Of a stretch of 64,000 bases of DNA, positions 1-8,460 are shown piece after piece. The position numbers and the translations under genes are program-made. Within the stretch, counting starts at the first letter, position 1, and each line of letters begins with the position of its first letter. The notes beneath the pieces were generated by a model. It saw only the letters and a list, made by a program, of their open reading frames with translations, was not told where the DNA came from and searched no databases. The stretch comes from Actinomycetota bacterium. GTDB lineage: Bacteria; Actinomycetota; Actinomycetes; S36-B12; UBA10799. The stretch covers positions 310,001 through 374,000 of the forward strand of contig JACJWU010000002.1 of assembly GCA_020636995.1 (NCBI GenBank), read 5' to 3'.

Positions 1-2
1 GG

Positions 3-1322
3 ATCGCCCACCTCATCCGTCGTGTGGCGCCGAGCATGTCACCGTTCGCCAACTGGTTGGGTCACTCGGTGACCCTGGGTGCGGTCGGTGTGGCCGCGGT
101 AGCAGGACTCGAGTACGTCAACCGTCAAGCCGACGCCGGTGGGGCGGCGGTGGAGGCTGCCTACAACAAGCAGCCCACAATGCTCACAGTGTCCGGCGGA
201 CCCGGCTCTCAGATCCCGTTCGACACCCTGAGCCGGGAGGGTCGCAGGATCGTCAACATGGCGCTGACGGCCGACCAGATCACCGAAGTCACCGGTCGGC
301 CCGCGATGGATCCCATCCGGGCGTTCGCGGGGATCGCCTCCGCGGAGTTGGTGGACGAACGCGTCGACATCCTCATGCGCGAACTCGAAGACATGGGTGC
401 GTTCGAGCGGGAGGTTCTGTGCTTCTGTTCACCCACCGGGACCGGCTATCTGAACTACGTGATGATGGAGACCCTCGAGTACCTCACCGGCGGTAACTGC
501 GCGACGTTCGCGTTGCAGTACTCGCTGCGGCCGTCCTTCATCTCCTTGGACCGGGTGGCCATGGGGCGTGAACAGAACCGCGCCATGCTGCACGCATTGA
601 CGTGGCGGCTACGGGCGATCCCCGAGGACCGGCGGCCGCGTTTCGTGGTGTTCGGCGAGTCCTTGGGGGCACACACGATGCAGGACGCCTTCCTGCACGA
701 GGGGATGAACGGCTTCGCCCGTGCCGGTGTGCAACGGGCGTTGTTCATCGGCACGCCGGCGGCCAGCGGCTGGGCGAAGCGCTGGCGGGCGAACAAGGAC
801 AAGATCGATCCCGATGGTCGTGTCGTTGAAGTCGCCAGCTACGAGGAGTACGTGGCCCTACCGGAAGACCGGCGCAGTACTGCCGAGGTTTTCCTGGTCA
901 GCCATCACGAGGACCCGATCGTGAAGTTCGAGCCCGAACTCGCGGTGCGGGTGCCGGCCTGGCTGCGACCGCCGCGCGAAGAGGGTGTTCCGCGGGGGTT
1001 GCGGTGGCGGCCGGTCGGGACGTTCCTGAACGTGGGGGTCGACTTGAAGAACAGCACCGACGTAGTGCCCGGGGTCTTCGTCGCGCGCGGCCACGACTAT
1101 CGCGCCGACCTTGCGCGCTTCACGGCGTTGGCCTACGACCTGCCCACCGACGAGCAGACGATGGTGCGGGTGGAACGCGCACTGCGTGAACGGGAACTCG
1201 AGTGGGCCACCGACCGGGTGCAGGCCGAGCAGCTTCAGCGCGCTTCCGAGGCACTGCAGCGGCAACTGAGCCAGTGGGGAATCACCGACCTGTCCGGGTC
1301 GTTGACGGCCCCCACCTCGTGA
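3..1322 (+). CDS. Alpha/beta-hydrolase of the Abhydrolase_9 type, 5'-truncated
   Basis: The frame is open to the left window edge, so the N-terminus lies outside; GTG at 24 is only the first in-window start codon. The visible protein has the serine-hydrolase elbow GESLGAH about half-way, an acidic residue in HHEDPI and a late histidine in ARGHDYRADL. These give a Ser-Asp-His triad in the order expected for the actinobacterial Abhydrolase_9 family, whose members usually carry N-terminal membrane helices. Only the tail of a hydrophobic stretch is visible near residues 15-30. The C-terminus is charged and probably helical. The next gene begins 4 bases after the stop, suggesting co-transcription. 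Family assignment rests on the motif context; the substrate is unknown. Confidence 0.75.
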   Translation: MAHLIRRVAPSMSPFANWLGHSVTLGAVGVAAVAGLEYVNRQADAGGAAVEAAYNKQPTMLTVSGGPGSQIPFDTLSREGRRIVNMALTADQITEVTGRPAMDPIRAFAGIASAELVDERVDILMRELEDMGAFEREVLCFCSPTGTGYLNYVMMETLEYLTGGNCATFALQYSLRPSFISLDRVAMGREQNRAMLHALTWRLRAIPEDRRPRFVVFGESLGAHTMQDAFLHEGMNGFARAGVQRALFIGTPAASGWAKRWRANKDKIDPDGRVVEVASYEEYVALPEDRRSTAEVFLVSHHEDPIVKFEPELAVRVPAWLRPPREEGVPRGLRWRPVGTFLNVGVDLKNSTDVVPGVFVARGHDYRADLARFTALAYDLPTDEQTMVRVERALRERELEWATDRVQAEQLQRASEALQRQLSQWGITDLSGSLTAPTS

Positions 1323-1326
1323 CCCG

Positions 1327-2028
1327 GTGACCCTCGATCTCGTAGTCCTCGGACTGCTGATCATCGTCAACGTCCTCAACCATTCCCCGTATGTCTCCCA
1401 GCGCTGGTACGTGCCCACCGGGGTGATCGGCAGCGTGCTGATCGTGTGGATCGGATACCGAGCGGGCGTGTCCCTCACGGACATCGGCTTGGGGCCGAAC
1501 AGTTGGATCCGTGGCCTGATCTGGTCCGCGGCGTGTATCGGCGCGGTCACCATGGTCTACGTCATCGGCGGCTCCATGACCTTTACCCGCCGCTTCCTGG
1601 CCGACGATCGGGCGGTGCTCGGGCCGCGGACACTGCTGTACAAGACCCTGGTCAACGTGCCGCTGGGAACGGTGCTGTTCGAGGAGTTGGCCTTCCGTGG
1701 TGTGGGCCTGGCGCTGCTCATCGACTGGCTACCCCTGTGGCAGGCGGTTCTCGCGTCGAGTCTGTTGTTCGGCTTCTGGCACATCCTGCCGAGCCTGGTC
1801 ATGCACGACGCCAACGCCGCCGTGGGCGATCTTCTCGGCGGCGGCATCTGGGGCCGCATCCAGTCGGTGCTTCTGACGGTGGCGGGTACCGCGGTGGCCG
1901 GTGTCGTGTTCTGCGCCTTGCGGATCTACTCCGACTCGCTGCTGCCGCCCATGGCCCTGCACTGGGCGATCAACGGGCTGGGTTTCATCGCGGCGAGCTG
2001 GGTGCACCGGCGGGCCGGGCGGATCTGA
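1327..2028 (+). CDS. CPBP-family intramembrane metalloprotease
   Basis: A polytopic membrane protein of 233 residues with the three CPBP (Abi/Rce1-like) signatures: EELAFRG (the EExxxR type) near residue 120, FGFWHILPS (FxxxH) near 148, and HWAINGLG near the C-terminus. The conserved Glu and His residues should bind the catalytic zinc within the membrane. In bacteria such proteins act in bacteriocin self-immunity, peptide processing or unknown roles. GTG at 1327 follows the upstream hydrolase stop by 4 bases, so the two are probably one transcript. No bacteriocin-like precursor is visible nearby. Confidence 0.85.
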   Translation: MTLDLVVLGLLIIVNVLNHSPYVSQRWYVPTGVIGSVLIVWIGYRAGVSLTDIGLGPNSWIRGLIWSAACIGAVTMVYVIGGSMTFTRRFLADDRAVLGPRTLLYKTLVNVPLGTVLFEELAFRGVGLALLIDWLPLWQAVLASSLLFGFWHILPSLVMHDANAAVGDLLGGGIWGRIQSVLLTVAGTAVAGVVFCALRIYSDSLLPPMALHWAINGLGFIAASWVHRRAGRI

Positions 2029-2060
2029 GCTCCCGGGCCCCCCGGACCCCCCCGGACCAA

Positions 2061-2135
2061 TCCGTGAGCACTTCCCATATCCGGGAGCGGTCGGACGCGG
2101 GTGGAGTGCTCCCGGATGCCCGAAGTGCTCACGGA
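2061..2135. repeat. Dispersed palindrome, family A copy 1 (75 bp)
   Basis: Two 28-nt arms (2061-2088 and 2108-2135) match inversely at 24 of 28 positions and flank a 19-nt loop. The outer arm begins TCCGTGAGCACT and the inner end is ATCCGGGAGC. A second element with the same arm length, loop length and arm ends lies at 52063-52137. It sits between the CPBP gene and murA, in otherwise featureless DNA. It could act as a terminator or RNA hairpin, but there is no T-tract. Confidence 0.8.
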
Positions 2136-2203
2136 TCTGCGAGAGGAGCGCTCGCCCAACCTGACCGAACCGCCGGACGACTCGGCGAACCCCGACGTAT
2201 TCT

Positions 2204-3463
2204 GTGCCAGTGACGTTCGAGGTGGTCGGTGGAAGCCGACTGGTGGGTACGGTGCGGGTCCCGGGAGCCAAGAACAGCATCCTCAAACTCATGGCCGCGG
2301 CACTGCTGGCTGAAGGGCCCACGACCCTCACCGAGGTGCCCGACATCCTCGACGTGACGATCATGGCCGAGCTCCTGCGAAGACTCGGCTGCGATGTGCA
2401 GCACGAGCCGGCCGAGGGGAACCTGCGGATCGACGTGCCCGCCACCCCGGCCCACCAGGCCGACTACGACCTCGTGCGCCAGATGCGTGCCTCGATCTGC
2501 GTGCTCGGACCGCTGGTGGCACGGGTGGGAGAGGCGGATGTCGCCCTGCCCGGTGGGGACGCCATCGGCTCCCGCGGCCTGGACATGCACGTCAACGGCC
2601 TCACCCGCCTCGGCGCCGAGGTGAGCAGCGAGCACGGGTTCCTGATCGCGAAGGCCGGGCAGTTGCACGGCGCCAAGATCTGGCTCGATTTCCCCAGTGT
2701 GGGGGCCACCGAGAACCTGCTCATGGCCGCAGTCCTCGCCAAGGGCACAACCGTTATTGACAACGCCGCGCGTGAACCCGAGATCGTGGACATCTGCCAG
2801 ATGCTCGTGGCCATGGGGGCGCTGATCGACGGCATCGGCAGTTCGACCCTCGAGATCGAGGGAGTCGAGTCGCTGCACCCGATCACCCACCGGACGGTCC
2901 CCGACCGGATCGTCGCCGGGACCTGGGCGGTGGCTGCGGTGATGACACAGGGGGACATCACCATCGATCAGGGTGTGAGCAAGCACCTGGAGATCGCACT
3001 GGACAAGCTCGTGTCGTCCGGCGCCATGGTGGAGGTCCTGCCGGCCGGTTTCCGGGTGAGTATGGACCGCCGGCCCAAGGCGGTCGACATTGTGACGCTG
3101 CCTTATCCGGGTTTCGCCACCGACCTGCAGCCGCAGTTCATCGCACTCAACGCCATCTCGGAGGGCGCGGCGATGGTGACCGAGAACCTGTTCGAGGCCC
3201 GGTTCCGTTTCGTGCACGAGCTGTCGCGCCTCGGGGCGGACGTCCATACCGACGGCCACCATGCGCTGGTTCGCGGCCGCTCCCGCTTGTCAGGTGCGCC
3301 GGTCGAGGCCACCGATGTGCGCGCAGGTGCCGGCCTGGTTCTGGCAGGTCTGGTCGCAGAGGGCACCACGACCGTGCACGAGGTCCACCACATCGACCGT
3401 GGCTACGCCGGGTTCGTCGAGTCGTTGCAGGGACTGGGCGCGCAGATCACACGCCGCGACTGA
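2204..3463 (+). CDS. murA: UDP-N-acetylglucosamine 1-carboxyvinyltransferase
   Basis: Catalyses the first committed step of peptidoglycan synthesis, transferring enolpyruvyl from PEP to UDP-GlcNAc in the cytoplasm. The 419-residue length is typical, and the N-terminal PGAKNS motif (Lys23, Asn24) is present. The active-site loop reads [14 protein letters not shown]. Asp119 (codon 2558-2560) replaces the cysteine that fosfomycin alkylates in E. coli MurA (Cys115). The same Cys-to-Asp change occurs in mycobacterial MurA and is known to give intrinsic fosfomycin resistance. GTG 2204 is used; GTG 2210 is an equally possible start two codons later. The gene appears monocistronic and follows a palindromic repeat. 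Confidence 0.96.
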   Translation: MPVTFEVVGGSRLVGTVRVPGAKNSILKLMAAALLAEGPTTLTEVPDILDVTIMAELLRRLGCDVQHEPAEGNLRIDVPATPAHQADYDLVRQMRASICVLGPLVARVGEADVALPGGDAIGSRGLDMHVNGLTRLGAEVSSEHGFLIAKAGQLHGAKIWLDFPSVGATENLLMAAVLAKGTTVIDNAAREPEIVDICQMLVAMGALIDGIGSSTLEIEGVESLHPITHRTVPDRIVAGTWAVAAVMTQGDITIDQGVSKHLEIALDKLVSSGAMVEVLPAGFRVSMDRRPKAVDIVTLPYPGFATDLQPQFIALNAISEGAAMVTENLFEARFRFVHELSRLGADVHTDGHHALVRGRSRLSGAPVEATDVRAGAGLVLAGLVAEGTTTVHEVHHIDRGYAGFVESLQGLGAQITRRD

Positions 3464-3773
3464 GCAGTTCGAGGGCGCGATCGCGGTCGGAACGCCAGAC
3501 CATCAACCGCGGACCGTCAGTCGTGCGCACCAGGTTCACGCGCAATCCGTGATCGGTGAGCATCCGGCGCTGCATCTCGGCGCGGACGTAGTCGTCGGCC
3601 CCGGCTACTGGCACCATCAATCCGTACTCGTCGGAGCGGCCCGGGCGGGCGTCGCGCTCCACCAGTGAGCCGCCGTGGGAGAACGCCCAGCGCAGCAGCA
3701 AGACGATCACGGCCATGATCGCCAGCGCGACCAATGGGCCGAACAGGTAGGAGTACGTGGACCATGCCGGCAC
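3447..3773 (-). CDS. Small membrane-anchored protein with a DUF2007-like tail
   Basis: 108 residues if started at GTG 3773. The frame is open further upstream, but that would run into the divergent dehydrogenase gene. One hydrophobic helix (about residues 8-26) is followed by a soluble segment, [18 protein letters not shown] then [13 protein letters not shown]. That pattern resembles the short DUF2007 'signal-transducing' fold found in many actinobacterial membrane proteins. Its 3' end overlaps the 3' end of murA by 17 bases (convergent). The function is unknown, and the DUF2007 resemblance is inferred by eye. Confidence 0.6.
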   Translation of the reverse strand: MPAWSTYSYLFGPLVALAIMAVIVLLLRWAFSHGGSLVERDARPGRSDEYGLMVPVAGADDYVRAEMQRRMLTDHGLRVNLVRTTDGPRLMVWRSDRDRALELLSRGV

Positions 3774-3831
3774 GGCTCCATTGTGCGCCCCTCGCCGCCG
3801 ATGCGCATCCGGCCACGGATAGCCTCGAAGC

Positions 3832-4677
3832 ATGAAGATCGCGGTGGTGGGCGCTGGCCTGATGGGCGGCGGGATTGCGCAGGTGTCGGCTCTGGCGGGC
3901 CACGAGGTCACGTTGCAGGATGTCGGTCAGGAATCGCTGGCCCGCGGCAAGGACACGATCGCCGCGTCGCTGGCCAAGTTCGCCGACAAGGGCCGGATCA
4001 GCCAGGACGAGGCCGAGGCGGCCCTGGATCGCATCAGGCCGACCACCGATCTTGAAGCGGTGGGGGACGCGGACATCGTCGTGGAGGCCGTCTTCGAGAA
4101 GCTGGAGATCAAGGCCGACGTCTTCCGCCGCCTGGACGCGATCTGCGCCGACAGCGCAGTGCTGGCCACGAACACGTCAGCCATCCCGATCACCACGATC
4201 GCCGCGGTCACCGAGCGCCCGGAGATGGTGGTGGGAACCCACTTCTTCTCACCAGTGCCGCTGATGAAACTGTGCGAACTCGTGCGCGGCTACAAGACCA
4301 GTGACCAAACCATGGACCGGGCCCGGGACTTCGCGGAGGGCGTCGGCAAGACGGTCGTGGTCGTCAACCGCGACGTGGCCGGATTCGTGACCACGCGGTT
4401 GATCACGGCTCTGGCGATGGAAGCCATCGCACTCGTCGAGTCAGGTGTGGCCTCCGCCGAGGACGTCGACACGGCGTGCCGGCTCGGATTCGGTCATGCG
4501 ATGGGTCCGCTGGAGACCGCGGACATGACCGGCGTGGACATCATCTTCAATGCGACGTCGAACATCTACGCCGACAGCCAGGACGAGAAGTTCAGCCCTC
4601 CGGAGATCCTGCGCCGGATGGTCACCGCCGGAGACCTGGGGCGCAAAACGGGCAGAGGTTTCTACGACTACTCGTGA
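3832..4677 (+). CDS. 3-hydroxybutyryl-CoA dehydrogenase
   Basis: 281 residues, the normal single-module size. The N-terminal Rossmann motif is VGAGLMGGGIAQ; the catalytic His and Glu lie in GTHFFSPVP and CELVRG, and the serine in NTSAIP. The position normally occupied by the conserved asparagine (GFxVNRL) reads GFVTTRL, so Asn is Thr here. The same sequence style (GFGHAMGPLETADMTG) suggests a distinct dehydrogenase subfamily rather than an inactive copy, but this is inference. It probably interconverts acetoacetyl-CoA and 3-hydroxybutyryl-CoA, feeding the Ccr step encoded at 17.8-19.2 kb. The stop overlaps the GTG of the next gene by 4 bases. Confidence 0.88.
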   Translation: MKIAVVGAGLMGGGIAQVSALAGHEVTLQDVGQESLARGKDTIAASLAKFADKGRISQDEAEAALDRIRPTTDLEAVGDADIVVEAVFEKLEIKADVFRRLDAICADSAVLATNTSAIPITTIAAVTERPEMVVGTHFFSPVPLMKLCELVRGYKTSDQTMDRARDFAEGVGKTVVVVNRDVAGFVTTRLITALAMEAIALVESGVASAEDVDTACRLGFGHAMGPLETADMTGVDIIFNATSNIYADSQDEKFSPPEILRRMVTAGDLGRKTGRGFYDYS

Positions 4678-5111
4678 ACGCACGCATCGCCGGCATCGTC
4701 TACGGCGCACTCACTCTGCTGGCAGTGGTCACCGCTGCCACCGCGAAGGGCTACACGGAGACGCTGGGGGAGTATTCGTTCCTCGTAGCGGTCTCGGCAG
4801 CAGGTTTGTTCATCGCGCACTTCTGGTCGCAGTTGCTGTCCATGCGGCTGACCTCGAGGATTGATCGCAAGGCCGTAGTGCACGAGGCGGTCGACAGTTC
4901 GACGATGTTCGTCCCCGCCGTCCTGCTCCTGCTCGTCGCGCTGCTCGCGTACGTGTTCACCGCGTCGATGGAGATCTCGGTGACTGCCGCCATGATCGTT
5001 TTGACGCTCGCGCTGTTCGCCTACACATGGCTGGGCACGAAGGCCCTGCTGTGGTCGCTGGGCACTGCGGCGGTCGGCGTGGTGATGATCGTTTTCAAGG
5101 TGGTGGTCTGA
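4674..5111 (+). CDS. Four-helix integral membrane protein, unknown function
   Basis: 145 residues, starting at GTG 4674, which overlaps the dehydrogenase stop by 4 bases (GTGA). The stop overlaps the nucS start (TGATG), so translation of the three genes is probably coupled. Four hydrophobic segments alternate with short charged loops ([15 protein letters not shown] is the main soluble loop). I recognise no family motif. Its fixed place between a dehydrogenase and nucS is the only hint to function. Confidence 0.75.
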   Translation: MNARIAGIVYGALTLLAVVTAATAKGYTETLGEYSFLVAVSAAGLFIAHFWSQLLSMRLTSRIDRKAVVHEAVDSSTMFVPAVLLLLVALLAYVFTASMEISVTAAMIVLTLALFAYTWLGTKALLWSLGTAAVGVVMIVFKVVV

Positions 5112-5782
5112 TGCGACTGGTGGTGGCGCAGTGCCAGGTCGACTACGTGGGCCGCTTGAGCGCCCATCTGCCGATGGCCCGCAGGCTGCTGCTCATCAAG
5201 GCCGACGGGTCGGTGTCGGTGCATGCAGATGACCGCGCGTACAAGCCCTTGAACTGGATGAGTCCCCCCTGTGCGCTGCAGGAGATCGAGGACGACGAGC
5301 ACACGGTGTGGGAAGTGACCAACAAGGCCGGGGAGCGCTTGATCATCCGGATCGGGGAGGTCGAACACGACTGGACGGGGATGCTCGGCCAGGACCCGGG
5401 CCTGGTGAAGGACGGCGTCGAGGCTCACCTGCAGGAGTTGCTCGCCGAGCAGGTGGTCACGTTCGGCGACGGCTGGACGCTCGTGCGCAGGGAGTACCCC
5501 ACGGCGATCGGGCCGGTCGACCTGCTGTGCCGCGATGATCACGGGCAGGCGGTCGCGGTCGAGGTGAAGCGGCGCGGGGAGATCGACGGCGTGGAACAGT
5601 TGACGCGCTACCTCGACCTGCTCAACCGTGACCCTCTGCTGGCCCCGGTCACAGGGATCTTCGCCGCGCAGGAGATCAAGCCACAGGCACGCACGCTGGC
5701 CGAGGACCGGGGGATCCGGTGCGTGGTCGTGGACTACGACGCACTGCGCGGTTATGACGACGAGGAGTCGCGCCTGTTCTAG
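5111..5782 (+). CDS. nucS: Mismatch-specific endonuclease NucS/EndoMS
   Basis: 223 residues. ATG 5111 was chosen because it overlaps the upstream stop and gives the usual [16 protein letters not shown] start. The C-terminal RecB-like nuclease core has Asp137 (PVDLLC), Glu151 and Lys153 (VEVKRRG), the metal-binding D-ExK set. NucS cuts both strands at mismatches and provides the mismatch repair of actinobacteria that lack MutS/MutL. The protein ends in ESRLF; in corynebacterial EndoMS the extreme C-terminus contacts the sliding clamp, so this tail may do the same (inference). It overlaps the converging GNAT gene tail to tail. Confidence 0.95.
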   Translation: MRLVVAQCQVDYVGRLSAHLPMARRLLLIKADGSVSVHADDRAYKPLNWMSPPCALQEIEDDEHTVWEVTNKAGERLIIRIGEVEHDWTGMLGQDPGLVKDGVEAHLQELLAEQVVTFGDGWTLVRREYPTAIGPVDLLCRDDHGQAVAVEVKRRGEIDGVEQLTRYLDLLNRDPLLAPVTGIFAAQEIKPQARTLAEDRGIRCVVVDYDALRGYDDEESRLF

Positions 5783-6648
5783 GTGCTCAGGTCGATGGCC
5801 CAGTGGGTGTAGGAGCGTTCAACGGTCATGCCGAGCCTGGTGTAGACCTCGAGTGCACTGGTGTTGGAGTCCGTGGACAGGCGTATCCGCTCGTAGCCCG
5901 CTTCGGCAGCCCGTCGACGGGCCGCGGCCAGCAGTTCGCGAGCGTACCCGCGGCCGCGGGCCGGGGCGGCAACGGCCAGTTTGTCGACCCAGATCTCGTC
6001 GGCGTCGATGAGGAAGGCCGCCGCGACCGGCACGTCGTCCTCGCGGATCACGATGAGGTCCTCCGGCACGAACCCCTCCCGCTGGACCGTCATGGCCCGC
6101 CAGCGATCGCGGTCCACCGGGTTCCGATCGCGGTGCTCATTGAAGGCCCGTTCGAACAACTCGAGCACCGCGTCATACTCCGGCGGCACGGCGGGTTCGG
6201 CGGTGCTGGACGTCGGCGCGGCGGACATGCTCAGCACCCATGAGGTGTAGCGCGGTGAATAGCCGTTGGCGGCCAGCCACGCGGCGACGTCGGCTCGACC
6301 GTCGTCGATGGTCTGACCGATGCGGTCGGCGCCGAGTTGCTCGGCCCGCCACGCCGACCACCGCAGCAGCCAGGTTCCGATGCCCTGGCCGCGCGCATCC
6401 GGGTGCACGTCGGCCCAGCGCTTGCGGCCGTCCCAGACCAGGCCCCAGCCGACGATCCGGCCGTTCTGCACGATGACGACGCCGTCACGGTCACGGTCGG
6501 CGTGGGCGAGATCCGCGATGATGTCCGCTGCTTCCAGCATCACCTCGCCGCTGTCGGCGAGTTCGCAGGCATTGACCATGGCGACGACGGCGGGGATGTC
6601 GTCATCAGTCAGGGGTCGGGCGTGCCACACCCACCTATTGTCCCGCAT
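5779..6648 (-). CDS. Tandem-domain GNAT N-acetyltransferase
   Basis: 289 residues with two GNAT folds. The first has the acetyl-CoA loop [14 protein letters not shown] near residue 90; the second has [17 protein letters not shown] near 235, followed by [18 protein letters not shown], the classic C-terminal GNAT signature. The two-domain arrangement resembles mycothiol synthase (MshD) and many uncharacterised actinobacterial enzymes. I see nothing that singles out MshD, so no symbol is given. The ATG at 6648 is 25 bases from the divergent tandem dehydrogenase, leaving a very short shared promoter region. Confidence 0.85.
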   Translation of the reverse strand: MRDNRWVWHARPLTDDDIPAVVAMVNACELADSGEVMLEAADIIADLAHADRDRDGVVIVQNGRIVGWGLVWDGRKRWADVHPDARGQGIGTWLLRWSAWRAEQLGADRIGQTIDDGRADVAAWLAANGYSPRYTSWVLSMSAAPTSSTAEPAVPPEYDAVLELFERAFNEHRDRNPVDRDRWRAMTVQREGFVPEDLIVIREDDVPVAAAFLIDADEIWVDKLAVAAPARGRGYARELLAAARRRAAEAGYERIRLSTDSNTSALEVYTRLGMTVERSYTHWAIDLST

Positions 6649-6672
6649 GACCCCTTTGCCAGACTTGGGGCC

Positions 6673-8343
6673 ATGGCTGAGAAAACGGTGGCAATCGTCG
6701 GGGTGGGTACGGTCGGGTCGCAGGTGGCGCAGTTGGCTGCCGAGGCGGGGTGGACCGTGATCGGCATCGAGAAGGACGCGACGACTGCTGAGGCGGCCTC
6801 AGAGCGCTCCGGTGTACAGGTGGGCACACAGACCGCGGACGCGGCCAGCGCGTCCATCATCATCGAGTGCCTGCCGGAGAAGCACGACGTCAAGCACGCC
6901 GTTTTCGCCGAGGTCGGCGGGCTGGCCGCTGACGATGCGGTCCTCGTGACGACCGCCACGGCGCTGTCCGTCACCGATCTGGCGCTCAGCTCGGGGCGTC
7001 CCAACCGGGTGCTCGGGCTGTCGCTGCCGCACGACCCCGCACGCACGCACGTGGAACTGGTACGACCCGACTTCGCCGATGCTGATGCGGTGGAGTCACT
7101 TCAGGCGTTCCTCGCCGACATCGGCCGAGAAGCCACTGTCGTGCGCTCCAAGCCCGGGTACATCGCCGACGGGCTGCTCTTCGGCTACCTGAACCACGCC
7201 GTGACCATGTTCGAGGCCGGCTACGCCAGCCGCGACGACATCGACGCCGCGATGCGGTTCGGCTGCGGCTACCCGGTCGGCCCGCTCGCGCTGCTCGACA
7301 AGATCGGCCTCGACACCGCCTACGACGTGCTCGATGCGCTGTACTCCACGACCGGGCGGCGTCTGCACGCACCCGCACCGATCCTGAAGCAACTGATTGC
7401 CGCAGGGCACGTCGGTGAGAAGGCGGGACGGGGCTTCTACACGTACGGCGCAGAGGCTGCTGCTGACGACACCTCTGAGGCGCGCGAGGACATCCGCCCG
7501 ATCGCCACCGTCGGCGTGGTCGGCACCGGAACCATGGCCTCGGGAATCGTCGAGGTCTTCGCGAAGAACGGCTACGACGTGGTGTTCGTGGCGCGTAGCG
7601 AGGAGAAGGTGGCAGGAGTCCAAGCCGCGGTCACCAAGTCGTTGGATAAGGCAGTGGCGAAGGGCAAGTTGACCGAAGAGGCCCGCTCCGAGGTGCTCGG
7701 GCGCCTCATCGGCTCGACGGAGCGGGCGGCGCTCGCGGACGTGGATCTGGTGGTGGAGGCGATCGTCGAGGATCTCGATGTGAAACTCGACCTCTTCCGC
7801 GACCTCGACCGGATCTGCAAGCCCGGTGCCATCCTGGCCACCACGACGTCGTCGCTGCCGGTCGTCGAAATGGCTGCTGTCACCAACCGACCCCAGGACG
7901 TGGTCGGGATGCACTTCTTCAACCCGGCCCCGATCATGAAGCTCGTCGAGGTGGTCAGTCCGGTGACGACCGCTGCCGACGTCACCGAGACCGTCGTGGA
8001 CCTGTGCCACCAACTCGGCAAGCACCCCGTCAAATGTGGGGACCGCGCGGGCTTCATCGTGAACGCGCTGCTCTTCCCCTACTTGAACGACGCAGTGCTG
8101 CTGCTGGAGTCGCACTACGCGACCGCTGACGAGATCGACACGGTCATGACCAAGGGAGCCGGGCTCCCGCTGGGGCCCTTCGCGCTGCTGGACGTGGTCG
8201 GCAACGATGTCTCGTTGGCCATCGAGCAGGTGTTGCACAACGAGTTCCGGCTGCCTGAACTCGCCCCGGCGCGGCTGCTCGAGCAGATGGTCGAGGCCGG
8301 GTACCTCGGACGCAAGACCCGCCGCGGCTTCCGGGTCTACTAG
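6673..8343 (+). CDS. Tandem 3-hydroxyacyl-CoA dehydrogenase (two fused modules)
   Basis: 556 residues from ATG 6673. Two complete dehydrogenase modules lie head to tail, each with a Rossmann domain and a 3HCDH C-terminal domain. Module 1 has GVGTVG at residues 10-15; module 2 has GTGTMA near 283. Module 2 keeps the catalytic set: Ser in TTTSSLP, His in GMHFFNP, Glu in LVEVV and Asn in GFIVNALL. In module 1 the matching positions read TTATALS, GLSLPHD and GYIADGLL, so Ser, His and Asn are replaced while Glu (HVELVRP) remains. Module 1 is therefore probably a structural or regulatory pseudo-enzyme. It likely acts in fatty-acid or hydroxybutyrate metabolism. Confidence 0.9.
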   Translation: MAEKTVAIVGVGTVGSQVAQLAAEAGWTVIGIEKDATTAEAASERSGVQVGTQTADAASASIIIECLPEKHDVKHAVFAEVGGLAADDAVLVTTATALSVTDLALSSGRPNRVLGLSLPHDPARTHVELVRPDFADADAVESLQAFLADIGREATVVRSKPGYIADGLLFGYLNHAVTMFEAGYASRDDIDAAMRFGCGYPVGPLALLDKIGLDTAYDVLDALYSTTGRRLHAPAPILKQLIAAGHVGEKAGRGFYTYGAEAAADDTSEAREDIRPIATVGVVGTGTMASGIVEVFAKNGYDVVFVARSEEKVAGVQAAVTKSLDKAVAKGKLTEEARSEVLGRLIGSTERAALADVDLVVEAIVEDLDVKLDLFRDLDRICKPGAILATTTSSLPVVEMAAVTNRPQDVVGMHFFNPAPIMKLVEVVSPVTTAADVTETVVDLCHQLGKHPVKCGDRAGFIVNALLFPYLNDAVLLLESHYATADEIDTVMTKGAGLPLGPFALLDVVGNDVSLAIEQVLHNEFRLPELAPARLLEQMVEAGYLGRKTRRGFRVY

Positions 8344-8367
8344 ACCGCGGCGGCCGCAGCTTTCGTC

Positions 8368-8428
8368 GTTGATTGTTGCGTGGTTACGGGTTTCCGGTCT
8401 CGATTTCGGTAACGGCGCAACACTCAAC
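8368..8428. repeat. Dispersed palindrome, family B copy 1 (61 bp)
   Basis: The outer arms GTTGATTGTTGCGTGGTTAC and GTAACGGCGCAACACTCAAC pair imperfectly (about 17 of 20). The sequence closely matches a 61-bp element of the same length at 33372-33432, including the internal GGTTACGGGTT and the terminal CACTCAAC. It lies between the tandem dehydrogenase stop and the zinc-ribbon gene and could form a 3'-UTR hairpin. Confidence 0.78.
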
Positions 8429-8460
8429 GGTGCGAGCGGTCACCGCCTACCCTTGTCCGT

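Noticed and set aside
1327..2028. Bacteriocin immunity or abortive-infection system based on the CPBP protease
   Set aside because: No bacteriocin precursor, toxin or defence partner lies nearby; CPBP proteins have many other roles.
2129..3262. Long open frame on the strand opposite murA (377 codons)
   Set aside because: It is a shadow of the GC-rich murA gene; murA is unmistakable, and the antisense peptide has low-complexity His/Arg-rich composition.
5779..6648. Mycothiol synthase (mshD) assignment for the double GNAT protein
   Set aside because: Domain layout fits, but no diagnostic residues were recognised and many unrelated double GNAT proteins share the layout.
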